The notes beneath the pieces are model-generated. The model saw only the letters and a list, made by a program, of their open reading frames with translations. It had not been told where the DNA came from and ran no database searches. Below, in pieces: positions 51,785 through 60,854 of a stretch of DNA of 64,000 nt (within the stretch, counting starts at the first letter, position 1; each line of letters opens with the position of its first letter). The stretch comes from Lachnoclostridium sp. Marseille-P6806 (GTDB lineage Bacteria; Bacillota; Clostridia; Lachnospirales; Lachnospiraceae): NCBI RefSeq assembly GCF_900625025.1, contig NZ_LR130579.1, forward strand, positions 107,048-171,047. Reading direction: 5' to 3'. The translations under genes were made by a program, and so were the position numbers.

Positions 51785-54244
51785 ATGGGTAAAGAAATGC
51801 CTGAAAACACTGAAAATACAATTGTGAACACGCTTTCAAAAAACTGGCTTTTCCATCTTGGAGAGCTTCCGGAAAGCTGGCAGAAAAGCTGCGATGAAAG
51901 CAAATTTTCTCCCGTATCCGTCCCTCACGACTGGTCCGTGCATTATCCCTTTTCCCGCGAAAATTCTTCCGGCACCGGCTACGTATGCGGCGGCATCGGA
52001 TGGTACCGCACACGCTTCCGGCTCCCCGAGAAGAGCCGCGGAAGACGCCTGCGCCTGTCCTTTGACGGCGTATACAAGCATTCCGAGGTCTGGGTAAACG
52101 GCTATTACAAGGGTTTTCATGCAAACGGCTACACGCCGTTTGCCTATGATATCACGGACGACGTGTGCTTCGGCAATGCGGACAATGTGATCGCGGTCCG
52201 GGTGGATCACAGGGATATCGCCGATTCCCGCTGGTTCACCGGCTCCGGCCTCCTGCGGCGCGTCCGGCTGATCGAAGAGGCCCCGGTGCACTGCGAAGAA
52301 TACGGCCTTTCCTTTACCGTTCTCCATGCCGACGCTGCCTGCGCCGAGCTCGGCTTCCTCTCCCGGGTTGTGAACGACAGCCCTGCGCCTGCCGAAGTCG
52401 CCGCCCGCTGGCAGCTGTCCTGCGAAGATTCCACGCCGACTCTGGAGGTCTCCTCCACTGTGGCCGAGCTGAAGCCCGGAGAGCACGCCTCTCTCTCCGC
52501 CGAGGCCGTCCCGCTCGCCGCGCCGCGTCTCTGGAGCCCGGAGACACCGCAGCTCTATCTTCTGCGCACCTTTCTTTCGGTAAACGGCGGTCCTGAATAC
52601 CTTGCCGATGAGCAGCGCGTCGGCATCCGCAGCTTTGCTTTCCATCCGGACTATGGGTTTTCGCTGAATGGCATAAATATGAAGCTCCGCGGCGTCTGTC
52701 TGCACGACGACTGCGGGGCGCTCGGCTCCGCCTCCGCCAAGGAGATCTGGTACCGCCGCCTGACAAAGCTTCGGGCGGCCGGCTGCAACGCCGTCCGCAT
52801 GAGCCACAACCCCCACATGGACGAACTGTATGATCTCTGCGATGAGCTGGGCTTCCTCGTGATCGACGAGGCCTTTGACGAATGGGAGGGGCCCAAGAAC
52901 AAGTGGAGCACGGGCCACAATGTCTACCCGCCCCGCCACGAGGGCTACTACCACGATTTCCCGGCCTGTCATGAGGAGGATCTGCGCGCCATGACGCGCC
53001 GCGCGGGCCATCATCCCTGCGTGATTCTCTGGAGCATCGGAAATGAAATCGATTATCCGAACGACCCCTACTGTCATCCGCTGTTCACCGAGATGACCGG
53101 CAACAACGATGCCGACAAGCCCGCCGCCGAGCGCATGTACAGCCCGGACCGGCCGAACGCGGAGCGGCTCGCGCCCCTCGCCGCCATGCTTGCGGGAGAG
53201 GTGCGCCGCATGGATCCCAGCCGTCCGGTGACACTTGCCGCGGCATTTCCGGAGCTCTCGGCCCGGCTTGGCTTCCTCGACGCTCTGGATGTCGCCGGCT
53301 ACAATTACAAGGAGCAGCTGTATGAGGAAAGCCATGCCCGCTTTCCCTCGCTCCCTTTCCTCGGAAGCGAAAACGGACACGATTGGGAGGCATGGAAGGT
53401 CGTCCGCGACCGTGAATATATCTGCGGGCAGTTCCTCTGGACCGGCATCGACTATCTGGGCGAGGCCCGCGGCTGGCCCATCCGCGCCTCCGGCGCCGGG
53501 CTTATGACCCTCGCGGGATATGAAAAAACCGGCTATTACCGCCGCCGGAGCTTCTGGTCCGCAGAGCCCATGGCGCACCTTGCCACTGCCCGCCTCCGAC
53601 ACGACAGCGGCGTGCGTCCGGATTTCTTTTCCGAGAGCTGGAACTACTGTCCCGGCGAGGATGTCCGGGTCTTCGTCTACACCAATCTCTCCCGCGCCGA
53701 GCTGTTTCTCGACGGAGCCCTGATCGCCGCAGGAGAGCGCAGCGACGACGAGGATTCCATCTCCTTTATCCTGCCCTTTGCCCCCGGCACGCTCTCCGTC
53801 CGGGCCTTTGGACTGCTCACGACGCTCCCGCCTGCTGTTCGCGGAACAAAGGAGTATGAAGTCTTCGATTCTCTCCGCACCGCCTCGCTTCCGACAAGGC
53901 TGCGGCTTGAACGCTTTGAAGTCCCCGCAGAATCTTGCTCTGATCCGGATGCTCCGATCGAACAGATTGAAATTTCTGTCTGCGACTCCGAGGGCAGCCT
54001 GATCCTCTCCGGCGCATATCCGATTTCCGTTGAGGTTCAGGGCGGGACGCTCCTTGGTCTTGAAAACGGCGATATTGCCGATGTCACGGACTACACCGGC
54101 CCGGTTCGCGCCAGCTTTCACGGCCGCCTTATCGCCTACGTCCGCCGGAGCTCCCCGCAAAGGCCGCTCCATATTACCGCGCGCTGCGACGAGCTCGCAG
54201 GCGCGGAGCTGGTAATCGGGGAGGAATGCAGGGCATTCACTTGA
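51785..54244 (+). CDS. Glycoside hydrolase family 2 enzyme (beta-galactosidase-like)
   Basis: An 819-residue intracellular GH2 enzyme without signal peptide. The N-terminal jelly-roll sandwich (about residues 15-185) is followed by an immunoglobulin-like domain, the TIM barrel with acid/base Glu in VILWSIGNEID and probable nucleophile Glu in LGSENGHDW, and C-terminal sandwich domains including a DUF4982-like part. The ATG follows AAAGGAG. Beta-galactosidase, beta-glucuronidase or related activity is possible. The gene is divergent from lacI and ends at a strong bidirectional terminator. Confidence 0.9.
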   Translation: MGKEMPENTENTIVNTLSKNWLFHLGELPESWQKSCDESKFSPVSVPHDWSVHYPFSRENSSGTGYVCGGIGWYRTRFRLPEKSRGRRLRLSFDGVYKHSEVWVNGYYKGFHANGYTPFAYDITDDVCFGNADNVIAVRVDHRDIADSRWFTGSGLLRRVRLIEEAPVHCEEYGLSFTVLHADAACAELGFLSRVVNDSPAPAEVAARWQLSCEDSTPTLEVSSTVAELKPGEHASLSAEAVPLAAPRLWSPETPQLYLLRTFLSVNGGPEYLADEQRVGIRSFAFHPDYGFSLNGINMKLRGVCLHDDCGALGSASAKEIWYRRLTKLRAAGCNAVRMSHNPHMDELYDLCDELGFLVIDEAFDEWEGPKNKWSTGHNVYPPRHEGYYHDFPACHEEDLRAMTRRAGHHPCVILWSIGNEIDYPNDPYCHPLFTEMTGNNDADKPAAERMYSPDRPNAERLAPLAAMLAGEVRRMDPSRPVTLAAAFPELSARLGFLDALDVAGYNYKEQLYEESHARFPSLPFLGSENGHDWEAWKVVRDREYICGQFLWTGIDYLGEARGWPIRASGAGLMTLAGYEKTGYYRRRSFWSAEPMAHLATARLRHDSGVRPDFFSESWNYCPGEDVRVFVYTNLSRAELFLDGALIAAGERSDDEDSISFILPFAPGTLSVRAFGLLTTLPPAVRGTKEYEVFDSLRTASLPTRLRLERFEVPAESCSDPDAPIEQIEISVCDSEGSLILSGAYPISVEVQGGTLLGLENGDIADVTDYTGPVRASFHGRLIAYVRRSSPQRPLHITARCDELAGAELVIGEECRAFT

Positions 54245-54290
54245 AGAACCGAATCATCTGACAGCTGTAATCCACCGCAAAACCCAAAAG

Positions 54291-54349
54291 CGGCCGGCAG
54301 CTCTGACATATCCCCGGAAATCCGGGCATATGTCATGGCCTGCCGGCCG
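54291..54349. terminator. Strong bidirectional terminator between GH2 and rhaB
   Basis: CGGCCGGCAG pairs with CTGCCGGCCG, with a nested TGACATAT/ATATGTCA stem and CCGG-AAAT-CCGG apex. T-rich sequence follows on both strands (CTTCTGTCTTTTCTT on plus, CTTTTGGGTTTT on minus), suiting the convergent genes on each side. Confidence 0.82.
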
Positions 54350-54384
54350 TCTTCTGTCTTTTCTTACCGAGGCGAGTCTGCCGC

Positions 54385-55833
54385 TCAGCGGTACTCCTTC
54401 ACCCCGAACGAGCGGTACACCGTCCTGCGAAAATCCGTCAGATCGGCAAAGACGCCGTCCGCGATCATCTGCGCGCCGAGGTTCCCGATCGCGGTCGCCT
54501 CGCCGGGACCGGCGAGCACGGTCCGGCCCGTCTCCGCCGCGGTGAGCTGGTTGAGCCACACGGCGTTGGAGCCGCCGCCCACGATATTGACCGCGTCAAA
54601 ATGCTTCCCGGTCAGCGCTTCGATCTCCTCCGCCGCCTCGCGGTAGCACACCGCAAGCGAGCGGTAGATCACGCGGGCGAGCTCCCACGGAGACTGCGGA
54701 ACCTGCATTCCCTGCTCGGCGCAGGCCGCTTTCACCTCCTCGATCATCGAGACCGGCGCGAGAAAGCGCTGGTCATTAGCCGCCACGAGGGATGCGATGC
54801 TCTCCCGGGATGCCCTGTCGCACAGATTTCCAAATGAGAAATCCTCGTCTCCGGTGCGCCCCTCAAAGGGATAGCCCTCCTCCAGCTCCTTTTTCACCGA
54901 CTGTATCATCCAGAGACCCATGATGTTCTTGAGGAAGCGGTATCTCTTCCGGTAGCCTCCCTCATTGGTAAAGTTCGCCTGCCGTGCCGCCTCGCTGCTG
55001 TTCGCCTCCTGCAGCTCGCAGCCCATGAGCGACCATGTCCCGGAGGAAATGTAGAGGGTATCCTCCGCCTCCGAGGGAACGCTCATGACGGCGGACCCGG
55101 TATCATGCGTTGCGGGCAGCGCCACGCGGCAGCAAAAGCCGACTTCCTCCGCGATCTCCGGCAGCAGCTCGCCCACCGTCGTTCCCGGCATGGAGAGCGG
55201 TCCGAACAGCTTCTGCGGGAAGCCGAGCCGGCCGATCAGCTCTCTGTCCCAGTCCCCCGTCCTGACATCCAGGAGCTGCGATGTGGACGCATTCGTATAT
55301 TCCTGCCTGCGCACGCCGGTCAGCATATAGTGGAAATAGTCCGGCATCATGAGCAGAAACTCCGCCTGCGCAAGGAGCTCCGGCTCCTCCGATTCCTGCG
55401 CCGCAAGCTGGAAAATCGTGTTGTAGATCGCAAACTGAATACCGGTTCTCCGGTAGAGCTCCTCCGCCGGAACGCGGCGGTACACCTCGTCCTCCATGCC
55501 CTGCGTCCGGTCGTCCCGGTAGGCATAGCAGTTCCCCAGACGCTTTCCGTCCGCTCCCAGCAGAACGTAATCGACGCCCCATGTATCAATTCCCATGGAA
55601 ACCGGTATTTTCCCCATCGCGGCACAGCTCTTCATGCCGGCGATAATCTCCCGAAGCAGCCGGTCCGTATCCCAGACACGGTGCGTCTTTCCGTTCACCT
55701 CCGCTTTGTCGCTCCCGTTCCAGAAGCGGTGTACCTCCTCAAGAACCATGCGGCCGTCCTCCATATGCGCCAGAATATGGCGCCCCGAGGAGGCCCCGAT
55801 ATCGACCGCCAGATAATATTTCGTTTCGTTCAT
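54385..55833 (-). CDS. rhaB: Rhamnulokinase-family sugar kinase (likely L-fuculokinase role)
   Basis: A 482-residue FGGY-family kinase. The N-terminal phosphate motif YYLAVDIGASSGRHILAH is characteristic of RhaB; the substrate region GIDTWGVDYVLL and the ATP-binding VNIVGGGSNAVWLNQ are complete. It is the last gene of an operon with fucI and fucU, so it probably phosphorylates L-fuculose, perhaps also L-rhamnulose. No separate fucK or rhamnose isomerase gene is present in the window. Confidence 0.9.
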   Translation of the reverse strand: MNETKYYLAVDIGASSGRHILAHMEDGRMVLEEVHRFWNGSDKAEVNGKTHRVWDTDRLLREIIAGMKSCAAMGKIPVSMGIDTWGVDYVLLGADGKRLGNCYAYRDDRTQGMEDEVYRRVPAEELYRRTGIQFAIYNTIFQLAAQESEEPELLAQAEFLLMMPDYFHYMLTGVRRQEYTNASTSQLLDVRTGDWDRELIGRLGFPQKLFGPLSMPGTTVGELLPEIAEEVGFCCRVALPATHDTGSAVMSVPSEAEDTLYISSGTWSLMGCELQEANSSEAARQANFTNEGGYRKRYRFLKNIMGLWMIQSVKKELEEGYPFEGRTGDEDFSFGNLCDRASRESIASLVAANDQRFLAPVSMIEEVKAACAEQGMQVPQSPWELARVIYRSLAVCYREAAEEIEALTGKHFDAVNIVGGGSNAVWLNQLTAAETGRTVLAGPGEATAIGNLGAQMIADGVFADLTDFRRTVYRSFGVKEYR

Positions 55834-55903
55834 ATGCTCCGCCCTCCGCGCCGCTGAAACGCAAAATGCCTGCGGCCGTGCCGCAGGCCTCTCTTTTCAT
55901 TTG

Positions 55904-56344
55904 TCAATCCGTCACTACGCCCTTTTGCAGGAGAATATTGGCGTAAAGCGCCGATTCTCCCGTGGCGATGATCGCGTAGGCCTTTTTCGCTTCCTCGTAG
56001 AACGCGAAGCGCTCAATGGTCCCGATCGCTTTTTCGCCGCGCTCATCGTGTGCGCTGACGATCCTTTTGTACTCATCCCAGATCGGTGTCTCGACCTGAT
56101 CTCCGGGCATGACCTCCATCAGACTGACCGGGTGCTCCACATAGCTGTCCAGAGGGAACAGCGTGAGAATCGCATCCAGAAGCTCCGGAACACCGTGCCC
56201 GTCCGCGCGGATCACGATGGCATCTTTCCCCATGGATTCCGCCGGAAAATTTCCATCCGAAATCACGATCCGGTCGCTGTGCCCCATCTCGCAGAGCACC
56301 TTGAGAAGCTCCGGCGAAAGGATCTTCGGAATATTTTTTAACAT
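55904..56344 (-). CDS. fucU: L-fucose mutarotase (FucU/RbsD family)
   Basis: A 146-residue cytosolic protein interconverting alpha- and beta-L-fucose. The FucU start MLKNIPKILSPELLKVLCEM and the segments ISDGNFPAESMG and RADGHGVPELLDAI are clear. It lies between fucI and the kinase gene. Confidence 0.93.
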   Translation of the reverse strand: MLKNIPKILSPELLKVLCEMGHSDRIVISDGNFPAESMGKDAIVIRADGHGVPELLDAILTLFPLDSYVEHPVSLMEVMPGDQVETPIWDEYKRIVSAHDERGEKAIGTIERFAFYEEAKKAYAIIATGESALYANILLQKGVVTD

Positions 56345-56449
56345 AATCTGCCTTTCTGCGCCCGCGCCGGCAGCACAGACGCCCCTTTTCTTTCTGTTCT
56401 GAAGCCGGTATTTTTGTTTTCGTTGTGTCTGATGCCGGAACCGGCGTCC

Positions 56450-56504
56450 GGGGCAGAGTGCTCTTGCGGGACCCCCAAAAATCCCGCCCGGTCACTCTGA
56501 CCCC
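56450..56504 (-). other. Branched stem-loop in the fucI-fucU intergenic region
   Basis: GGGGCAGAGTG (56450-56460) pairs with CACTCTGACCCC (56493-56504, one bulge); inside, GCGGGA (56466-56471) pairs with TCCCGC (56482-56487). No T run follows on the minus strand. It may be an mRNA processing or stability element shaping expression of fucI relative to fucU and the kinase. Confidence 0.5.
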
Positions 56505-56535
56505 GCCGCCGGAAAAAAAGCGTTACTGAAAAATC

Positions 56536-58341
56536 TTACCGGATTGTCTTGTACATCGGGCCGTACGCCTTGCACGCTCTGTAATCCTGCCCCTCCTTGT
56601 CCATTCCGAACGCATTCCACGCCGCCGGGCGGAAGATCTTGTCCTGCGGAACGTTGTGCATGCACACCGGAATGCGGAGAATCGAGGCCAGCGTGATGAG
56701 ATCCGCGCCGATATGGCCGTAGCTGATGGCGCCGTGGTTGGCTCCCCAGTTGTTCATGACGTCATAGGCCGTGCGGAACGCGTCGTCCTTTCCGGAGACG
56801 CGGGGCGCAAACCATGTGCAGGGCCATGTATAATCCGTTCTCTTCCAGATCTGATCCGAGACCGCATCCGGCAGATTGACCGTCCAACCCTCGCAGATCT
56901 GCAGCACCGGGCCGAGGTTCTTGACCAGATTCAGGCGGATCATCGTCGCCGGCATCTCGGCTCTCGTCAGGAAGCGCGCGGAGAAGCCGCCGCCGCGGAA
57001 ATACCCGTTATCCGCCGCACACCACTCGCTGTGGGAGGTGATCGTCTCGATATCCTCCTCGGTGATGTCGTACCACTCCTTCATGATGCCGTTGCCGTCC
57101 GCATCCTTGACCTCGCCGCAGGCGTCAAGACAGCATGCGCCGGAGTTGATGAGATGAATGAAGCCGCCCGACTCGAGCGCCTTGCCCTCAAGCTGATAGC
57201 CGGTCGCTTTCTTCACCGCCTCCTCGCTCCAGTAGGTGCGGACGTCGGCGAACATCTGCGCGCGGTTCGTCAGCAGCTTCATGAACAGCATGCCGAGACC
57301 GTTCAGGCAGTCGTTCTCCGTCGCGAGGATGTACGGCTCTCGCGCGCCGTTCCAGTCAAAGGTGGTGTTGAGCAGCGATTCCGGATAGTCGCAGTTCGGA
57401 TAGAAGTCCGTCCACTGGCGCTGCCCTTGGAAGCCGCCCGCGATCGCATTGTGTCCGACCGCCTCCTCCTCGCAGCCCGCCGGCAGATTCGGATTGCCGT
57501 TGTAGAGGTCCTTGATGATGCACATCATCTTGACGGTGAATTCCCAGTCCTTTTCTTTCTGCTCCGGAGACCTGCGGATAAAGTCAGGGTTCTTGTCCCA
57601 GCCCTCCTTGCAGTGCTCCTTTGTCCACGCGAGCGCTTTCTGATATTCCTCCTCGTCGTAGATGTGCTGCTCCATGCGGCGGATGATTTCCACCTCATCA
57701 ATGGACTCCACGCGCATGCCGAGATACTCCTCAATGAATGCCGGGTCGATGATGGAACCGCCGATGCCCATGGTGACGGAGCCGATCTGCAGGTAGGACT
57801 TGTCTCTCATCGAGGCCGCCGCAACCGCCGCCCGTCCGAAGCGCAGGAGCTTTTCCCTGACGTCCTCAGGGATCTCGGTGCTGTCCGCCTCCTGCACGTC
57901 ATGGCCGTAGATGCCGAACGCCGGAAGTCCTTTCTGCGCATGGGTCGCAAGAACCGACGCCAGATAGACCGCGCCGGGTCTCTCCGTTCCGTTAAAGCCC
58001 CACACCCCCTTGATGGTGAGCGGGTTCATATCCATGGTCTCCGCGCCGTAGCACCAGCAGGGAGTGACCGTGAGCGTGATCGCGACGCCCTCCCTGCGGA
58101 ACTTCTGCTCGCAGGCCGCAGACTCTGCCACACGGCCGATGGTCATATCCGCAATGACGACCTTGACCGGCTCTCCGTTGGAATATTTCAGGTTATCCTC
58201 AAAGAGCTTCGCCGCAGACCGCGCCATATTCATGGTCTGCTCCTCCAATGACTCCCTGACCTTGAGCACGCCCCGCCGGCCGTCGATCGTGGGGCGGATT
58301 CCAATGACAGGATAATCGCCGATGTACCTGTTTGCTGCCAT
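56536..58341 (-). CDS. fucI: L-fucose isomerase
   Basis: A 601-residue Mn-dependent isomerase converting L-fucose to L-fuculose. The sequence is full length from [20 protein letters not shown] to the C-terminal domain with [16 protein letters not shown], which carries the conserved metal-site histidine. The ATG follows TTGGAGG; the longer frame to 58473 would run into the terminator region. It lies behind the ABC transporter genes and before fucU. Confidence 0.95.
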   Translation of the reverse strand: MAANRYIGDYPVIGIRPTIDGRRGVLKVRESLEEQTMNMARSAAKLFEDNLKYSNGEPVKVVIADMTIGRVAESAACEQKFRREGVAITLTVTPCWCYGAETMDMNPLTIKGVWGFNGTERPGAVYLASVLATHAQKGLPAFGIYGHDVQEADSTEIPEDVREKLLRFGRAAVAAASMRDKSYLQIGSVTMGIGGSIIDPAFIEEYLGMRVESIDEVEIIRRMEQHIYDEEEYQKALAWTKEHCKEGWDKNPDFIRRSPEQKEKDWEFTVKMMCIIKDLYNGNPNLPAGCEEEAVGHNAIAGGFQGQRQWTDFYPNCDYPESLLNTTFDWNGAREPYILATENDCLNGLGMLFMKLLTNRAQMFADVRTYWSEEAVKKATGYQLEGKALESGGFIHLINSGACCLDACGEVKDADGNGIMKEWYDITEEDIETITSHSEWCAADNGYFRGGGFSARFLTRAEMPATMIRLNLVKNLGPVLQICEGWTVNLPDAVSDQIWKRTDYTWPCTWFAPRVSGKDDAFRTAYDVMNNWGANHGAISYGHIGADLITLASILRIPVCMHNVPQDKIFRPAAWNAFGMDKEGQDYRACKAYGPMYKTIR

Positions 58342-58456
58342 AGCTATGCCTCCAATACTGTTGTTGTGCTGATAATAAAACTTCTGCCGCCGCTTCACAA
58401 GAAGCTCATGAAGCGGAAGCCTTTCCTGTGCCGCATCATGCCGCGCGCACCGGATG

Positions 58457-58487
58457 ATAAAAAGGGCCCGCATGTCACTGCGGGCCC
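58457..58487 (-). terminator. Intrinsic (probably partial) terminator between the binding-protein gene and fucI
   Basis: GGGCCCGCA and TGCGGGCCC form a perfect 9-base stem with a 6-base loop (58464-58487); on the minus strand it is followed by TTTTTATC. In this position it probably lets only part of the transcripts run into fucI. Confidence 0.75.
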
Positions 58488-58506
58488 TGCATGAACCGCA
58501 GAACGA

Positions 58507-59760
58507 TCAGTCGTAAAGGTTCGGCGCGATGGTGTCGTCGCCCATATTGTTCGCATCGTACCAGTAGCCGTCGGTGGGAACATCCTCCAGCGCATCGCCG
58601 TTCGCCGCCATCGTCAGAGCGTACAGCGTGTAGTAACCCATCATCAGAGGAGACTGGGTAACCGCGCCGTACATGGTTCCGTCAGAGATCGCGCCCTTGA
58701 TCGTGGAGCCCGCGTCAAAGCCGACCGCAATCACATCGCCTGCCGCCGCATCCGTGCCGAGAACGGAGAGGTTCGCATCCGCTGCGAGAACGCCCTCTGC
58801 CGCCGTCTGGTTGGAGCCGAAGATCGCGATGGTGTCTTCCTTGGAAAGAACCGCCTGTGCCTCGGTGGAGCAGAGCTCAACGGTGGTCTGCGCCGGGACT
58901 CTCACCTCGATCACAACATCCGCGCTGGCTTCGTCGCCCTTGTCCTTGCACTTGTTAACATAGAACTCGTTACCGGTAACCGCCACAGTCTTGCCGTCCG
59001 CCGTGATCAGCTCGATCATCTTGTTGACGAAGCCGAGCCCTCTCTGCTGGATGTTCAGAGCCGTCGCGTCCTGATTGACCTCACCGATACGGACCTGCGC
59101 GTCTGCCGCCGCGATGACGTCCTTGATCGCCGCATACATGTTCTCTGCCGCAACCTCACCGGCCTGCGTATTGTCTGTCGCAACCGTGCAGACGATGGAG
59201 CCCTCCGGCGCATCCGCTACGCCCGTATCAAAGGCGACGACCGGAATGCCCTGTTCTGCACAGGTCTTGAGAGAGTCGAGAACCGAGCTGGTATCACAGG
59301 CCGCCAGACCGAGACCGGCCGGCTTGCCGTTGATCGCGCTGTTGATCATATTGACCTGATCCGCAATATCAGACTCGGAGTTGGGTCCCTGTGCCGAATA
59401 GGTGACGCCCAGCTCCTCTGCCGCCATATCCATGCCCTTGATGGCCGCCTGCCAGTAGGTGGACTGGAACGACTTGACAATGATCGGGAAGTTATAGGCC
59501 TCCTTGGCCTTAACGCCTTCAAACTGCGCCGTGCCGCCCGTCGCGCTCCCGCCGTCTTTCGTCTCGGCAGTCTCCGCTTCCGGCTCCGCCTCTTCCTCCG
59601 CCTCTTCCTCCGCGGGCTTCTCCTCGGCCTTTTCCTCCGCTTTCTCCTCTGCTGCCGGAGCGCTTGTATCTGCGGTCGGAGCCGCCGCGCTTCCACAGCC
59701 CGCGAGCACAGACGCCATAAGGGCAGTGCTCAGAACCATCGACAGGATTTTCTTTTTCAT
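58507..59760 (-). CDS. Ribose/fucose-type ABC transporter substrate-binding lipoprotein
   Basis: A 417-residue exported lipoprotein with lipobox LAGC (C22), an extended Glu/Ala-rich linker (about residues 35-70) and a periplasmic-binding-protein type I fold (FPIIVKSFQSTYWQAAIKGM ... AVGFDAGSTIKGAI). L-Fucose as ligand is inferred from fucI/fucU downstream. The start follows AAGGAGG. Confidence 0.92.
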   Translation of the reverse strand: MKKKILSMVLSTALMASVLAGCGSAAAPTADTSAPAAEEKAEEKAEEKPAEEEAEEEAEPEAETAETKDGGSATGGTAQFEGVKAKEAYNFPIIVKSFQSTYWQAAIKGMDMAAEELGVTYSAQGPNSESDIADQVNMINSAINGKPAGLGLAACDTSSVLDSLKTCAEQGIPVVAFDTGVADAPEGSIVCTVATDNTQAGEVAAENMYAAIKDVIAAADAQVRIGEVNQDATALNIQQRGLGFVNKMIELITADGKTVAVTGNEFYVNKCKDKGDEASADVVIEVRVPAQTTVELCSTEAQAVLSKEDTIAIFGSNQTAAEGVLAADANLSVLGTDAAAGDVIAVGFDAGSTIKGAISDGTMYGAVTQSPLMMGYYTLYALTMAANGDALEDVPTDGYWYDANNMGDDTIAPNLYD

Positions 59761-59855
59761 TTTCTGTCCTCCTTGAAAAATTGTGAAATGTATATTACAG
59801 CGGCGCAGAATTGCGCCGCATATAACCGTACCCGATTCCCTGCGCGCTCCAGAGC

Positions 59856-60845
59856 TTAGCTCGTCCGGGAGGAAGCCGCCCGGCGCTTCTTGATGATGTC
59901 GATCAGGACCGCACCGATCAGAACAAAACCGGTGATGATCTGCTGCCAGTTCGACTGGAGTCCGATATAAGGCAGACCCGTCTTCAGGAGCACAATGACC
60001 ATAACGCCGAGCAGCGTTCCGATCACAGAACCGTATCCGCCGGTCGCCGACACGCCGCCGACAAACACGCCGCCGATCGCATCCAGTTCAAGACCTGCGC
60101 CCGTGCCGGGCTGCACGGTCGGAACGACCGCCGAATAAGCGATGGCCGCAAGCCCCGCGAACAGGCCGCTGACAACATAAACCGCAATGTGATACTTTTT
60201 CACCGAGATGCCGGAAAGGAGCGTCGCCTCCTTGTTGCTGCCGATCGCGATGGTGTAGCGGCCGAATTTCGTGTGATTGAGGATAAACTCCATGAGCAGA
60301 ACGATCAAAATCATCCAGAGAAAGCCGATCGGGAGCTTGGTCGCGCTGCGCCCGCTTCCGAACGTCAGCTTGAAGATGGAATGGAACCACCCGCCCGGCT
60401 GTTTGAGCGTGGGCCACGGCGTCGCCGTCATCATGGAACCGATCCCGCGCGTGATCATGCAGGTGCAGAGCGTCGCGAGAAAAGGCGGCAGATCCATAAC
60501 CGACACCAGTACGCCGTTCAGCAGGCCGATGCACATGCCGAAAATGACACACAGGAGCATGGCCACGATAACGGGGCAATTGTAATTGCGCACCAGCGTA
60601 CCGGCCAGCAGCGAATAGCAGACCATGCCGGTTCCGATCGACAGATCGACACCACCGGTGATCAGCGGAAAGGTGACGCCGACCGCCATCAGTACATCAT
60701 AGTAGGAAAAGTCCAGCATACTCAGAACCGAGGAGTATTTTCGGAACTCCTGACTGAAAATCATGTATACGATGATCAGCCCCAGAATGACCAGCAGAAC
60801 GATGAAGCGCTGATCCGCCAACAGTTTGGATTTCTTCTTGATCAT
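59856..60845 (-). CDS. Ribose-type ABC transporter permease (second of two)
   Basis: A 329-residue membrane permease of the RbsC family with about eight to ten helices and the typical PLITGGVDLSIGTGMVC and GGVSATGGYGSVIGTLLGV segments. It starts 9 bases behind the ATPase gene, with GGAGG upstream. It is paralogous to the permease at 62398-63375; the two may form a heterodimer. Confidence 0.92.
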   Translation of the reverse strand: MIKKKSKLLADQRFIVLLVILGLIIVYMIFSQEFRKYSSVLSMLDFSYYDVLMAVGVTFPLITGGVDLSIGTGMVCYSLLAGTLVRNYNCPVIVAMLLCVIFGMCIGLLNGVLVSVMDLPPFLATLCTCMITRGIGSMMTATPWPTLKQPGGWFHSIFKLTFGSGRSATKLPIGFLWMILIVLLMEFILNHTKFGRYTIAIGSNKEATLLSGISVKKYHIAVYVVSGLFAGLAAIAYSAVVPTVQPGTGAGLELDAIGGVFVGGVSATGGYGSVIGTLLGVMVIVLLKTGLPYIGLQSNWQQIITGFVLIGAVLIDIIKKRRAASSRTS

Positions 60846-60854
60846 TTCCGCCTC

